Below are positions 16,763 through 24,676 of a stretch of DNA of 64,000 nucleotides, piece after piece. Source of the stretch: Candidatus Bathyarchaeota archaeon (lineage in GTDB: Archaea > Thermoproteota > Bathyarchaeia > 40CM-2-53-6 > DTGE01); assembly GCA_018396725.1 (NCBI GenBank), contig JAGTRC010000008.1, positions 1 to 64,000 on the forward strand, in the 5' to 3' direction. Position numbers and translations under genes: made by a program. The first letter of the stretch is position 1. Each line of letters starts with the position of its first letter. The notes beneath the pieces are model-generated. The model was given only the letters and a program-made list of their open reading frames with translations. It searched no databases and had not been told where the DNA came from.

Positions 16763-17219
16763 GCCGGAGGGCAGCCTCCTCCAACCCAGACACTTAAGAT
16801 TGGGTGGGAGGCTATTTAAGCCTTTACCTGGAAGCCTAGAGGGAGGGAACGATCCCTCAGTATCTGGGGCCCAAACCAGGCTAGAGCGAGGATACATAAG
16901 CGTGGAGGGGCGCTGGTGAAGCCTTCACCGCCCCCATATTTTCTCCGCAATTTTTAGGTAAACAATAATGTTTTGGACGTTGAGCCGGTTCAGCGGAATA
17001 GGGACATCTCCAGCAGCGAAGGTCGGGAGCCGGCCCGAAAAAATCGATTTGAATGGATGATAGAAGCGAAGACTGGTAATAACCCTCGTAAGCATCCCAT
17101 AAGACGCATATGAAATATATGACAGTATAAGTATATGAATATGGAGGAGAATTGTGGCAGCGGCGCGACCTAGGATTCAGGTTCATGGGTTTCAGGGATA
17201 AACCGAGGGTGGTGGAGTC
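16763..17219. other. Intergenic stretch before FGGY kinase 2
   Basis: About 450 bases without a supported gene. It contains the putative upstream signals of the 97-aa ORF and, near 17131-17145, a TATA-like agtataagtatatg that may drive the plus-strand kinase starting at 17220. I see no tRNA, repeat or clear C/D-box RNA. Confidence 0.4.
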
Positions 17220-18800
17220 TTGGATGAAGCCTTGCTGGGGATAGACATCGGCACAGGGGGATGCAAGGCCACTCTGATAACTCTTGAGGGAGAGATAATA
17301 TTTACAGCATCCAGGGAGTATCCCACACATTATCCCGAGCCGGGGTGGGCTGAGCAGGATCCGGGGGATTGGCTCAAGGCCCTCACCGAGATCTGCAGAG
17401 GGATGAGCGATCGAGTTAAGCGTCGTATAATCGGGATATGCATCGATGGACAACCCCATACCCCTGTATTCCTGGATGAGCGAGGGGAAGTTCTGCATCC
17501 AGCCATACCCTGGACGGACAGGAGGAGCAGCGCCCAGGTGGAGTATCTGAGGCGGCGCCTACCTGAGGTGGATGCGAAACGTACCTTCAACTCCCTTAAC
17601 ACGGCCTTTACGCTCCCCCAGCTCCTATGGGTGAAGGAGTACAAGCCTGAGGTGTGGCGGCGGACCTATAGGCTGCTTATAGCAAAGGATTATGTGAGGC
17701 AGAGGATCATCGGCGAGGGCTGGTTCACCGACCCGAGCGATGCGCTGGGGACGTACCTATTCGACGGGGAAGCCTTCGAGTGGTCCGAGGGGATATGCGC
17801 CGCGGCGGGGATAGAGGTGGAGAAGCTGCCCGAAGTCAAGCCTTCATCCCTCATCGTAGGGGAGGTCACCCGGGAGGCATCTAAAAGGTTCGATCTCCCC
17901 GAGGGCGTCCCCGTGGTGAATGGGGCCCATGACCCATCGGTGGAGAACTTGGCCGCTGGAACCGTGAAGCCCGGGGATGCCTTCGTCAAACTCGCCACAG
18001 CGGGGGTGATCTCCGTGACCACGAGGGAGCCTACGCCGGATCCGAAGGGTAGGACCGTAACCTACTGCCTCCCCACGACCAAGGATGGGAGGGCGGATGG
18101 ATGGTTCACCAAGACCGCCACCTTCTCATGCGGCTCCTCCTATAGATGGTTTAGGGACCTCTTCTGCCAGAGGGAAGTGGAAGAGGCGGAGAGATATGGG
18201 AAAACCGCCTTCCAGCTGATGGATATGCTCGCGGAGGAGGCCCCCCCATGCTCCGAAGGCTTAGTATTCCATCCATACCTGATAGGGGAGGGATCCCCGT
18301 ACTGGGATCCCCAGCTTAAAGGGAGCTTCTTCGGAGCAACCCTAAGCCATCAGCGGAGCCATTTCTGCCGCTCGATCCTCGAGGGCGTAGCGTTCTCTAT
18401 AAGGGATTCCACGTCCATATTCCAGGAATTGAACCTGAAGATCCGCGAAATCCGGCTGATCGGAGGGGGGTCCGCCAGCCGCACTTGGAGAGAGATACTC
18501 TGCAACGTATTAGGCCTAAAGGGCCTGAGAACCCTCGGCGGAGACTCCTCCTTCGGGTCAGCGATACTGGCGGGGGTCGGGTTATCCATATATAGAAGCA
18601 TCGAGGAAGGAGCGGCCCGCTGCGTAAAAATAATCGATGAGACCCATCCGGACCCTGAATTACACGTCCTATACGGCGAATTGTTCAAGATATACAAGGA
18701 ACTCCACGATGCTACGGCATCCATATCCCATAAGCTGGACGAGCTGGCGAGGAGCCTGCCTAGAAGACAGGATAAGAGATGCGTTGAATCAGGGGGATGA
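17220..18800 (+). CDS. FGGY-family carbohydrate kinase (xylulokinase-like) 2
   Basis: Second sugar kinase, 526 aa, starting at TTG (17220) shortly after a GGTGGAG ribosome-binding stretch. The phosphate-binding loop LLGIDIGTGGCKATLI opens the protein; the catalytic Asp is expected in VVNGAHDPSVENL (about 235-247), and the second domain carries ILEGVAFSIRDSTSIF and IRLIGGGSASRTW. It is only distantly similar to kinase 1 and so probably phosphorylates a different sugar. It is convergent with the 2Fe-2S/FAD operon (10-base gap) and lies about 1 kb downstream of the RLP1 operon. Confidence 0.9.
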   Translation: MDEALLGIDIGTGGCKATLITLEGEIIFTASREYPTHYPEPGWAEQDPGDWLKALTEICRGMSDRVKRRIIGICIDGQPHTPVFLDERGEVLHPAIPWTDRRSSAQVEYLRRRLPEVDAKRTFNSLNTAFTLPQLLWVKEYKPEVWRRTYRLLIAKDYVRQRIIGEGWFTDPSDALGTYLFDGEAFEWSEGICAAAGIEVEKLPEVKPSSLIVGEVTREASKRFDLPEGVPVVNGAHDPSVENLAAGTVKPGDAFVKLATAGVISVTTREPTPDPKGRTVTYCLPTTKDGRADGWFTKTATFSCGSSYRWFRDLFCQREVEEAERYGKTAFQLMDMLAEEAPPCSEGLVFHPYLIGEGSPYWDPQLKGSFFGATLSHQRSHFCRSILEGVAFSIRDSTSIFQELNLKIREIRLIGGGSASRTWREILCNVLGLKGLRTLGGDSSFGSAILAGVGLSIYRSIEEGAARCVKIIDETHPDPELHVLYGELFKIYKELHDATASISHKLDELARSLPRRQDKRCVESGG

Positions 18801-18811
18801 TGATATAAGGG

Positions 18812-19204
18812 TTACTGTCCCATAGCCTCGATGAACGCACCCCTCCTTACAATATAGGCTGCGTCTTCGCCTCTTATGGTGGTGCCGAAGTCCACGACCA
18901 AGTCCTTCACTATGGGATGCTTGAAGACGGGCTCTATCGTCACGGTTTCTCCAGGGGTTATCCTGGTTGAACATCCACGGGCCGGCTTCCCATTAACGGT
19001 CACCATGCAGTTGGCGCATATCCCCTTGTAGCATATGTAATCCCTGAAGGATATTGTGGGATCTATCCGTCTCCTTATGAATCGCAGGATCGTTAGAACC
19101 GTCATGGGCTCCTCTGCCGGTATCCTGTACGTCTCGTAGCGTGGAGCCCTATCCACGGTCGGATCAAACCTGAACACCTTGGCCGTTATATCCGCCAATC
19201 CCAT
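18812..19204 (-). CDS. Stand-alone [2Fe-2S] domain protein, SdhB/FrdB N-terminal half only
   Basis: 130-aa ferredoxin-like electron carrier. The [2Fe-2S] cysteines appear as CYKGICANC followed by GKPARGC, the pattern of the N-terminal domain of succinate dehydrogenase/fumarate reductase iron-sulfur subunits. The normal C-terminal half with the 3Fe-4S and 4Fe-4S clusters is absent, and there is no frameshifted remnant downstream. I start it at the ATG at 19202-19204, which overlaps the TGA of the flavoprotein gene (TGATG), meaning tight translational coupling. It should accept electrons from the FAD protein and pass them to a soluble or membrane acceptor not identified here. Confidence 0.88.
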   Translation of the reverse strand: MGLADITAKVFRFDPTVDRAPRYETYRIPAEEPMTVLTILRFIRRRIDPTISFRDYICYKGICANCMVTVNGKPARGCSTRITPGETVTIEPVFKHPIVKDLVVDFGTTIRGEDAAYIVRRGAFIEAMGQ

Positions 19205-20928
19205 CACGCTCCCGGAGGGGGCATCCTAGTATAGATGACCGGCCTCGTAGAATAGAAAGGTTTCCCACCCCTCATGCGTACAACGGTATGTCTCAGCCAC
19301 CTCTTATCATCGGTCTCCGGATGGTCCAGCCTGAAATGATGGCCCCTGGACTCCGTCCTGAAGAGCGCGCATCCCACCGTCAGCTCAGCCGTCTCCACCA
19401 TCATGGATGCCTCCAAAGCGTCAACCCACTCCAGGTTATACTTGGATACGGCGGGGACAGTCATGTTCGGGATGAGCTTAGACTTTATCCTCCTCAACTC
19501 CTTCAAGGCCGTCCTTAAACCCTCAGCGTCCCTGAGGGGCGCCACATGCCTCCCCACAACCTCTCTTATCCGCTCCTTAACTTCTTGGGGCGAGACCGGG
19601 TTGCGCTTACTCCTGAAGAAGATGCAGGCCCTCCTCGCCTCCTCCTCCAAAACCCCCCTCCCAACGCTGGGCTCCGGGGCCTTCTCAGCAGCTAAAGCCG
19701 CGTGCCTCCCGACCTGGGCCCCCATGGTCTGTGTGTCGGCTAAGGCGCTGCCCGCAAGCCTGTTCGCCCCCATGTAGTTCCCGGCGCATTCACCGCATGC
19801 GAAGAGCCCTGCGACCGTCGTCTCCCCCCTCTCATTTATGTATACGCCGCCGCACTGGTAATGGGAGGCGGGGGCCACCTCCAATGGTTCTTCGACCAGG
19901 TCGATGCCCGCAGCGTTCTTTATGAATTCGTAGTGTCTAGGCGTCATCTCCTCGTATATCCGCCTAACCTCCTCCCTCGGCTTCGGAGACTTCGTGACGT
20001 CATACCATAAACCTCCATGCGGCGTGCCTCGCCCCTCCATTATCTCCTTGTACATTATCCTTATCGCTTCATCCCTGATCGGCAGGGGCTTCGGGAACAC
20101 CGGTCTCCCCTCATTATTGTACACGTTAGCGTCCGTGAACGGCTCCGCCAACAGCTCATATAGTACTACTGTCCCCCTTACGCTTGGAGGCCATAGGACG
20201 TCGGTGCCGTAGAACTGATTGAACTCCAGGTCCACTACCTCGGCTCCGGCCTCATAGGCCATGGCCACTGCGTCCCCCGTCATAGTGGGAGGATTATCCG
20301 AGAAATCCCATATGGATGTATAACCCCCCGAGGCTAAAACCACGGATTTAGCTAGAACGGCCTCCAACTCCCCCTCTTTAATATCAAGGCCGAGCACTCC
20401 CACAGCCCTTCCGCCCCTCTTCAACACCCGGAAGCCTAGGAAGTCGTTTCTGATCCATACGTTTCTATGCTTGGATGCCTCCCTGGCGAGTATCGTAGAT
20501 AACGCGTTTCCATCCTCAATTATGAAGCATGACCTGGGATAAGTCTGCCCCGGCATAGGGGTTTGATAGAACCTTCCATCCTCCATCTTCTTGAATCTCA
20601 CCCCATAGCTCTCCAAGTCGAGTATACGGTCACATGCGGTGTTCGCTATAACCTCCACGATGTTCTGATCCCCTAGATATCTACCTCCTACAACCATGTC
20701 GCGGAACATCTGCTCTGGGGAATCCCTGGGATCCACGCCCCTCTCCCCAAAAGGTGCCTGAATACTCCAGAGGGCGCAGGGCGTAGCTCCCGAGCGGCCG
20801 GCCGTCCCCTTGTCTAGCAGGATGACTTCCACGCCCTCCTCAGCCGCCGCTATCGCGGCCCTGCATCCCGCGCCTGCGCCGCCCACCACAACTACATCCG
20901 TCTCAACCTCCCTGATGATGGAGCTCAA
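19204..20928 (-). CDS. FrdA/SdhA-superfamily flavoprotein without the dicarboxylate active site
   Basis: FAD-dependent oxidoreductase of 574 aa. The dinucleotide fold (VVVVGGAGAGCRAAIAAAE, 12-30), the FAD contact GRSGAT (44-49, no histidine for covalent flavin), HYQCGG (356-361), FACGECAGNYMGANRLAGSAL and the C-terminal RTESRGHHFRLDHPETDD are family features. The succinate/fumarate residues are not kept: QFHPTG is NQFYGTD (237-243) and the catalytic RGEGG arginine is replaced within ELLAEPFTDANVYNNEGR. It is therefore unlikely to be a succinate dehydrogenase or fumarate reductase and probably oxidises or reduces another substrate, perhaps a sugar acid or lactone. It forms an operon with a creatininase-family hydrolase upstream and the 2Fe-2S protein downstream. 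Confidence 0.9.
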   Translation of the reverse strand: MSSIIREVETDVVVVGGAGAGCRAAIAAAEEGVEVILLDKGTAGRSGATPCALWSIQAPFGERGVDPRDSPEQMFRDMVVGGRYLGDQNIVEVIANTACDRILDLESYGVRFKKMEDGRFYQTPMPGQTYPRSCFIIEDGNALSTILAREASKHRNVWIRNDFLGFRVLKRGGRAVGVLGLDIKEGELEAVLAKSVVLASGGYTSIWDFSDNPPTMTGDAVAMAYEAGAEVVDLEFNQFYGTDVLWPPSVRGTVVLYELLAEPFTDANVYNNEGRPVFPKPLPIRDEAIRIMYKEIMEGRGTPHGGLWYDVTKSPKPREEVRRIYEEMTPRHYEFIKNAAGIDLVEEPLEVAPASHYQCGGVYINERGETTVAGLFACGECAGNYMGANRLAGSALADTQTMGAQVGRHAALAAEKAPEPSVGRGVLEEEARRACIFFRSKRNPVSPQEVKERIREVVGRHVAPLRDAEGLRTALKELRRIKSKLIPNMTVPAVSKYNLEWVDALEASMMVETAELTVGCALFRTESRGHHFRLDHPETDDKRWLRHTVVRMRGGKPFYSTRPVIYTRMPPPGA

Positions 20929-20962
20929 CCCCTCTCACCGTCCCTTTCTCCCGTCCTCGACG

Positions 20963-21787
20963 CTATTTCACGGGCGGCTTCACACCCGGGGGATACTTGG
21001 TTTTCAACTCCTCTATGAGGCTCACAAGCCAGTTAACGGCGGCTTCCACGATCCTCCTCCCCTTCTCAGCCGAGCCCTTGGTCGCATAACCTACAACTCC
21101 ATGCTTTAGATGCTTATATTCGGGCTGCGTGAAAGTCGCTGCATGCCACGGCATCCTGTCCTTTATAAGGCCTCCAGGCCCCGCAAACCACTTAGAATCT
21201 ATCAGGTATTCATGTACCTCATCCCTGGCTTTACTCATATCCACGAGTTCAGGTACCAGATATAGCCCCAGGGATGTCTCAGCCTCATCCGCGTGCATGA
21301 AGGGCGTCTCCAGAACCTCGTTCAACGTGGTCTTGGCGATCTCCCATAGCGTGGGAGCCACAACGAAATATCCCTCTAGGCCGAGTTGATGGACCACCGG
21401 GGGAATAGCCCACTCCTCGCCGTGGCAATTGAATATTATGAATTTATTATATCCCGCTACAGCCGCGCCCCTCACTATGTCCAAAAGGAGGTTCATGAAA
21501 GTCTCAAACCGTAATGGAATGGTCCCGGCGTAATTCCAGTGATGATATGGATGCGCCCCATACCAGGGGCATGGGAGCAGCATGATACCAGTCCTCTCAG
21601 CCACCATCTCCGAGATCTTAATTGCATGCCATGAGTCCTCGCCGGTAGTGAGGTGTTCGCCGTGCTGCTCTATGGAGGCCACGGGAAGCATGGCTATATC
21701 GCATATCTTAGCATGCTCTACGATCTCAGGCCTAGTAAACTCCTGCCACCACAACCTCTTCTTACCATCCAAAACAAAACCCCCCAA
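20963..21787 (-). CDS. Creatininase-family metal-dependent amidohydrolase
   Basis: 274 aa. The family opens cyclic amides or related bonds (creatinine, 2-amino-5-formylamino-6-ribosylaminopyrimidinone phosphate, mycofactocin precursor). Metal ligands are in LPVASIEQHGEHLTTGED (about 35-52), NCHGEE (about 122) and MHADEAETSLGLYL (about 165). It is the first gene of an operon with the FAD and 2Fe-2S proteins (34-base gap), so it may hydrolyse the substrate or product of that oxidoreductase. A lactone- or amide-opening role in sugar-acid metabolism is a guess; archaeal FAPy deformylase in flavin synthesis is the main alternative. Confidence 0.86.
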   Translation of the reverse strand: MGGFVLDGKKRLWWQEFTRPEIVEHAKICDIAMLPVASIEQHGEHLTTGEDSWHAIKISEMVAERTGIMLLPCPWYGAHPYHHWNYAGTIPLRFETFMNLLLDIVRGAAVAGYNKFIIFNCHGEEWAIPPVVHQLGLEGYFVVAPTLWEIAKTTLNEVLETPFMHADEAETSLGLYLVPELVDMSKARDEVHEYLIDSKWFAGPGGLIKDRMPWHAATFTQPEYKHLKHGVVGYATKGSAEKGRRIVEAAVNWLVSLIEELKTKYPPGVKPPVK

Positions 21788-21875
21788 ACGATGAGTCAGC
21801 CCTTATACTCCACATAATATTCATCCCGGGATAACTATATATTACTTACTAACCCTAAGTAGTGATGTTGGGGAT

Positions 21876-23024
21876 GTGGTTGATTTGACCTTGGAGACCC
21901 CCTTATTCAGGTATCACAGCGTTCACAGCCAGGTAATCGAGTTTGCGGGGTTCAAGATGCCCTTATGGTTTGAGGGTATAGTTCCTGAGGTTTTAGCCGT
22001 CAGGAATGCTTCAGGGCTGTTCGATGTATCCCATATGGGGAGGGCGTTCGTAAGGGGGAGAGATGCCGAGCGCTACTTGGACTATCTAACCCCGAGCGCC
22101 ACATCGAGACTAAACCCTGGGGAAGCCCACTACACGGTGATGTGCAACGAGAGAGGGGGCGTGGTGGATGACATGGTGATCCTCCGGTTGGATGCGGACA
22201 GGTTCCTGGTGGTGTTCAACGCCGCCAACAGGGAGAAGGATTTAAAATGGATGAACAGACATTCAAAAGGCTTCAATGTAGAGATCGAGAACGTCTCGGA
22301 CAGTGTGGCTATGATCGCCGTTCAGGGCCCGAAGGCTAGATCGATACTCCGAGAATTATCCGATGGTGGAGTGGATGATATAGGGAGGTTCAGATGTGGC
22401 CTGCTTAAAATCGCCGGCGAACCCTGCATAGCCTCGGGGACGGGCTATACGGGGGAGGATGGACTTGAAATATTCATTCCTGAATCATCCGTGCAAAAAC
22501 CTGATAAGGCGTTAGGCATATGGGGCTCCATCCTGGCTCATGGGGGGCCTCACGGATTAAAGCCTTGCGGCTTAGGGGCTAGGGATGTACTACGCATAGA
22601 AGCGGGTATGTGCCTCTACAGCCAGGAGCTTACCGAGGAGATAACCCCCTACGAGGCGAGGATAGGATTCGTAGTTAAACTCGATAAGGGCGTAGATTTC
22701 ATAGGCCGTAACGCCCTGGAGAAGCAGAAAAGCGAGGGCGTCGAGAAGGTTAGGATCGGCCTGAAGATGATGGAGAGGGGCGTACCCAGGAGGGGATACC
22801 CTATAAAGAGCGATGGGAAGGTCATCGGAGAAGTCACCAGCGGCACCTTCTCACCCACCCTGGAGGCGGGCATATGCATGGGCTACGTGCCCAATGAGCA
22901 TTCTAAACGGGGCTCCATATTACAGGTGGATATAAGGGGTAGGACCGTTAACGCCGAAGTTGTAGGGTTTCCATTCTACGACACGTCGCGGTACGGGTGG
23001 ATGCGCGTGCAAACCCGGCCTTAG
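21876..23024 (+). CDS. gcvT: Aminomethyltransferase, glycine cleavage T protein
   Basis: 382 aa. Transfers the methylene group from the aminomethyl-lipoyl H protein to tetrahydrofolate (or tetrahydromethanopterin), releasing ammonia. Motifs: GLFDVSHMGRAFVRG, GEAHYTVMCNERGGVVDD, GTGYTGEDGLEIFIPE and GLGARDVLRIEAGMCLYSQEL with the catalytic Asp. Start is the GTG at 21876 after ggggatgtg; a GATGTTGGGGATG stretch precedes it. The H protein gene follows 90 bases downstream; the P protein genes are not in the window. Confidence 0.93.
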   Translation: MVDLTLETPLFRYHSVHSQVIEFAGFKMPLWFEGIVPEVLAVRNASGLFDVSHMGRAFVRGRDAERYLDYLTPSATSRLNPGEAHYTVMCNERGGVVDDMVILRLDADRFLVVFNAANREKDLKWMNRHSKGFNVEIENVSDSVAMIAVQGPKARSILRELSDGGVDDIGRFRCGLLKIAGEPCIASGTGYTGEDGLEIFIPESSVQKPDKALGIWGSILAHGGPHGLKPCGLGARDVLRIEAGMCLYSQELTEEITPYEARIGFVVKLDKGVDFIGRNALEKQKSEGVEKVRIGLKMMERGVPRRGYPIKSDGKVIGEVTSGTFSPTLEAGICMGYVPNEHSKRGSILQVDIRGRTVNAEVVGFPFYDTSRYGWMRVQTRP

Positions 23025-23113
23025 GGTAGGAGGGCTCATTAAACGATAGTATTATAAATTCATCGCCGAGAATAAACTGGATGGCGAATGGGGAGGATTG
23101 GAGGTGCATCCAT

Positions 23114-23524
23114 ATGGATGTGGAGGGATATGAGATCCGTGAAGGACTCTACTATTCTAAGGATCATGAATGGGTGAGAGTTGAGGGGGATGCATGCCGG
23201 GTAGGCATAAGCGACTACGCCCAGAAGACTCTACATGAGGTAGTCTTCGCTGAGCTCCCTGAAAAGGGGCGTAAAATATCCAGGGCTGAGACCCTGGGAA
23301 CGCTCGAATCCGTAAAGGCCGTAGCCGAGGTGTATGCCCCCGTATCGGGGGAGGTCGTGGATGTGAACGAAGCCCTTAGGGAGGCGCCTGAGCTGGTTAA
23401 TAAGAGTCCATACGACGAGGGATGGATCGCCGTCATAAGTCCTTCAAACCTTAAGGAGGAACTCGAAGACTTAATGGACGCTGAGAGATACGGCGAATAC
23501 ATCAAGGAGATACTATCCAAGTAG
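23114..23524 (+). CDS. gcvH: Glycine cleavage system H protein
   Basis: Lipoyl carrier protein, 136 aa from this start. An upstream ATG at 23081 is in frame, but the ATG at 23114 has GGAGGT 8 bases before it and gives MDVEGYEIREGLYYSKDHEWV, matching the family N-terminus. The lipoylated lysine is in ETLGTLESVKAVAEVYAPV, with APVSG after it and NKSPYDEGWIAVI at the C-terminal side, all typical of GcvH. It ends 12 bases inside the convergent NAD-kinase-like gene. Confidence 0.93.
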   Translation: MDVEGYEIREGLYYSKDHEWVRVEGDACRVGISDYAQKTLHEVVFAELPEKGRKISRAETLGTLESVKAVAEVYAPVSGEVVDVNEALREAPELVNKSPYDEGWIAVISPSNLKEELEDLMDAERYGEYIKEILSK

Positions 23525-24676
23525 GTCCCTGGAAAATCCGGGTTCAACCCTAACTATAAGTTCCCTTCGATAATCCACTATGACCCTCATGTATCCGCTA
23601 AGTAAGGAGTCGGCTTCCCGATCCCCCGTATCCACCAGCAGCCTCAGCTTCGGAAGGCCTAAAAGCTTATTGAGCGAAGCCAGGACCACTATGTTATCTC
23701 TGCCCACCCTCCTAATGACATCCGGGCTTATCTGTTGATTCCCCCTCCCGAAAAGGTAGCCTTGCCCCCCTATAGGGGTGACCATTATCCTAGCCCGGCC
23801 ACTTCCGCTACGGCGATGCTCCTCCAGGATGCGTATCAGATCCTTCTCGGAGACGTCTGAGGCGAGGAGCCTCCCCCCCATTACGACGTCGACCCCTAGG
23901 AGGCAGCCGGCTAAGCCCAGCTCTCGGAGCACCGCCTTAGTGGTTGTGCCAGGCCCAATGATGTAGAGCGTATCTCCATCCATCTCCTCGACCACGTACT
24001 TCGCTATAGACCTTTGGGCCTCTCTTTCATCGTCTGTCAGGGGGGAGGGGGCCTTCATGCCCTGGATCAGGTCCAGGTCGTAGGGGACTTTAAGGTAGCC
24101 GTAAAGCCTGACCTTAAGGAGCCCCCTCCGATACTCCTCCTCGTCCACGTCGACCACCTCCCTCTCAACGGTGGGCAGGTCTCCACACAGGAACCTCACC
24201 GCCAGGGAGGCTGCAGCCTCGGGATTAACCGAGAATACAGCCGACTCCATCTTAACCCCTGAGGGTATCCCTAAAACGGGCCTCCTAAGATCTACGGCAT
24301 CCATTATGTCGCGTGCCGTACCATCCCCCCCGGAGAAGACTATTAGATCCGCCCCCAGCTTCTCCATTTCGAGCGCCGCAGCCTTTGTGTCCTCGGCGCT
24401 GGTGTGCTTCCCACCTATCGGGATCACGTACCTAGGGGATATCCCCGCCTTTAAAGCCTCTTCTTCGCCCATATCCCCCCTACAAGTAACCAATGCTATG
24501 GAGGAGTCCATATGCGGCTTCAAAGCCTTTAGGAAGGCTTCCGCCCTCCTAGGGGATGGGGATTCACCCCCCCTCCTCCTAGCCTCCCTAACTATCTCTT
24601 CTCCATCCGATCCCTTTAGGGCGACGGCGCCGCCTATACCTGCGATGGGGTTGACTATTAACCCTAGGATCCTCAT
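23513..24676 (-). CDS. ATP-NAD kinase/AcoX-family protein
   Basis: 387-aa protein of the archaeal ATP-NAD kinase/AcoX group. The kinase motif GGDGTARDIMDAV (about 100) and NPIAGIGG near the start mark the fold; GPGTTTKAVLRELG and TPIGGQGYLFGRGNQQISP are typical of the AcoX-like C-terminal domain. I place the start at the ATG 24674-24676 (MRILGLIVNPIAG), which overlaps the stop of the IleRS gene as ATGA. AcoX sits in bacterial acetoin dehydrogenase clusters, and an acetoin/pyruvate dehydrogenase-type E1/E2 lies 11 kb away, but an ordinary NAD-kinase-like role is as likely. Confidence 0.85.
   Translation of the reverse strand: MRILGLIVNPIAGIGGAVALKGSDGEEIVREARRRGGESPSPRRAEAFLKALKPHMDSSIALVTCRGDMGEEEALKAGISPRYVIPIGGKHTSAEDTKAAALEMEKLGADLIVFSGGDGTARDIMDAVDLRRPVLGIPSGVKMESAVFSVNPEAAASLAVRFLCGDLPTVEREVVDVDEEEYRRGLLKVRLYGYLKVPYDLDLIQGMKAPSPLTDDEREAQRSIAKYVVEEMDGDTLYIIGPGTTTKAVLRELGLAGCLLGVDVVMGGRLLASDVSEKDLIRILEEHRRSGSGRARIMVTPIGGQGYLFGRGNQQISPDVIRRVGRDNIVVLASLNKLLGLPKLRLLVDTGDREADSLLSGYMRVIVDYRRELIVRVEPGFSRDLLG

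Noticed and set aside
16881-17498. Minus-strand ORF of 205 aa overlapping the start of FGGY kinase 2
   Set aside because: It runs through the conserved phosphate-binding loop of the kinase in the opposite frame and has no family-like sequence.
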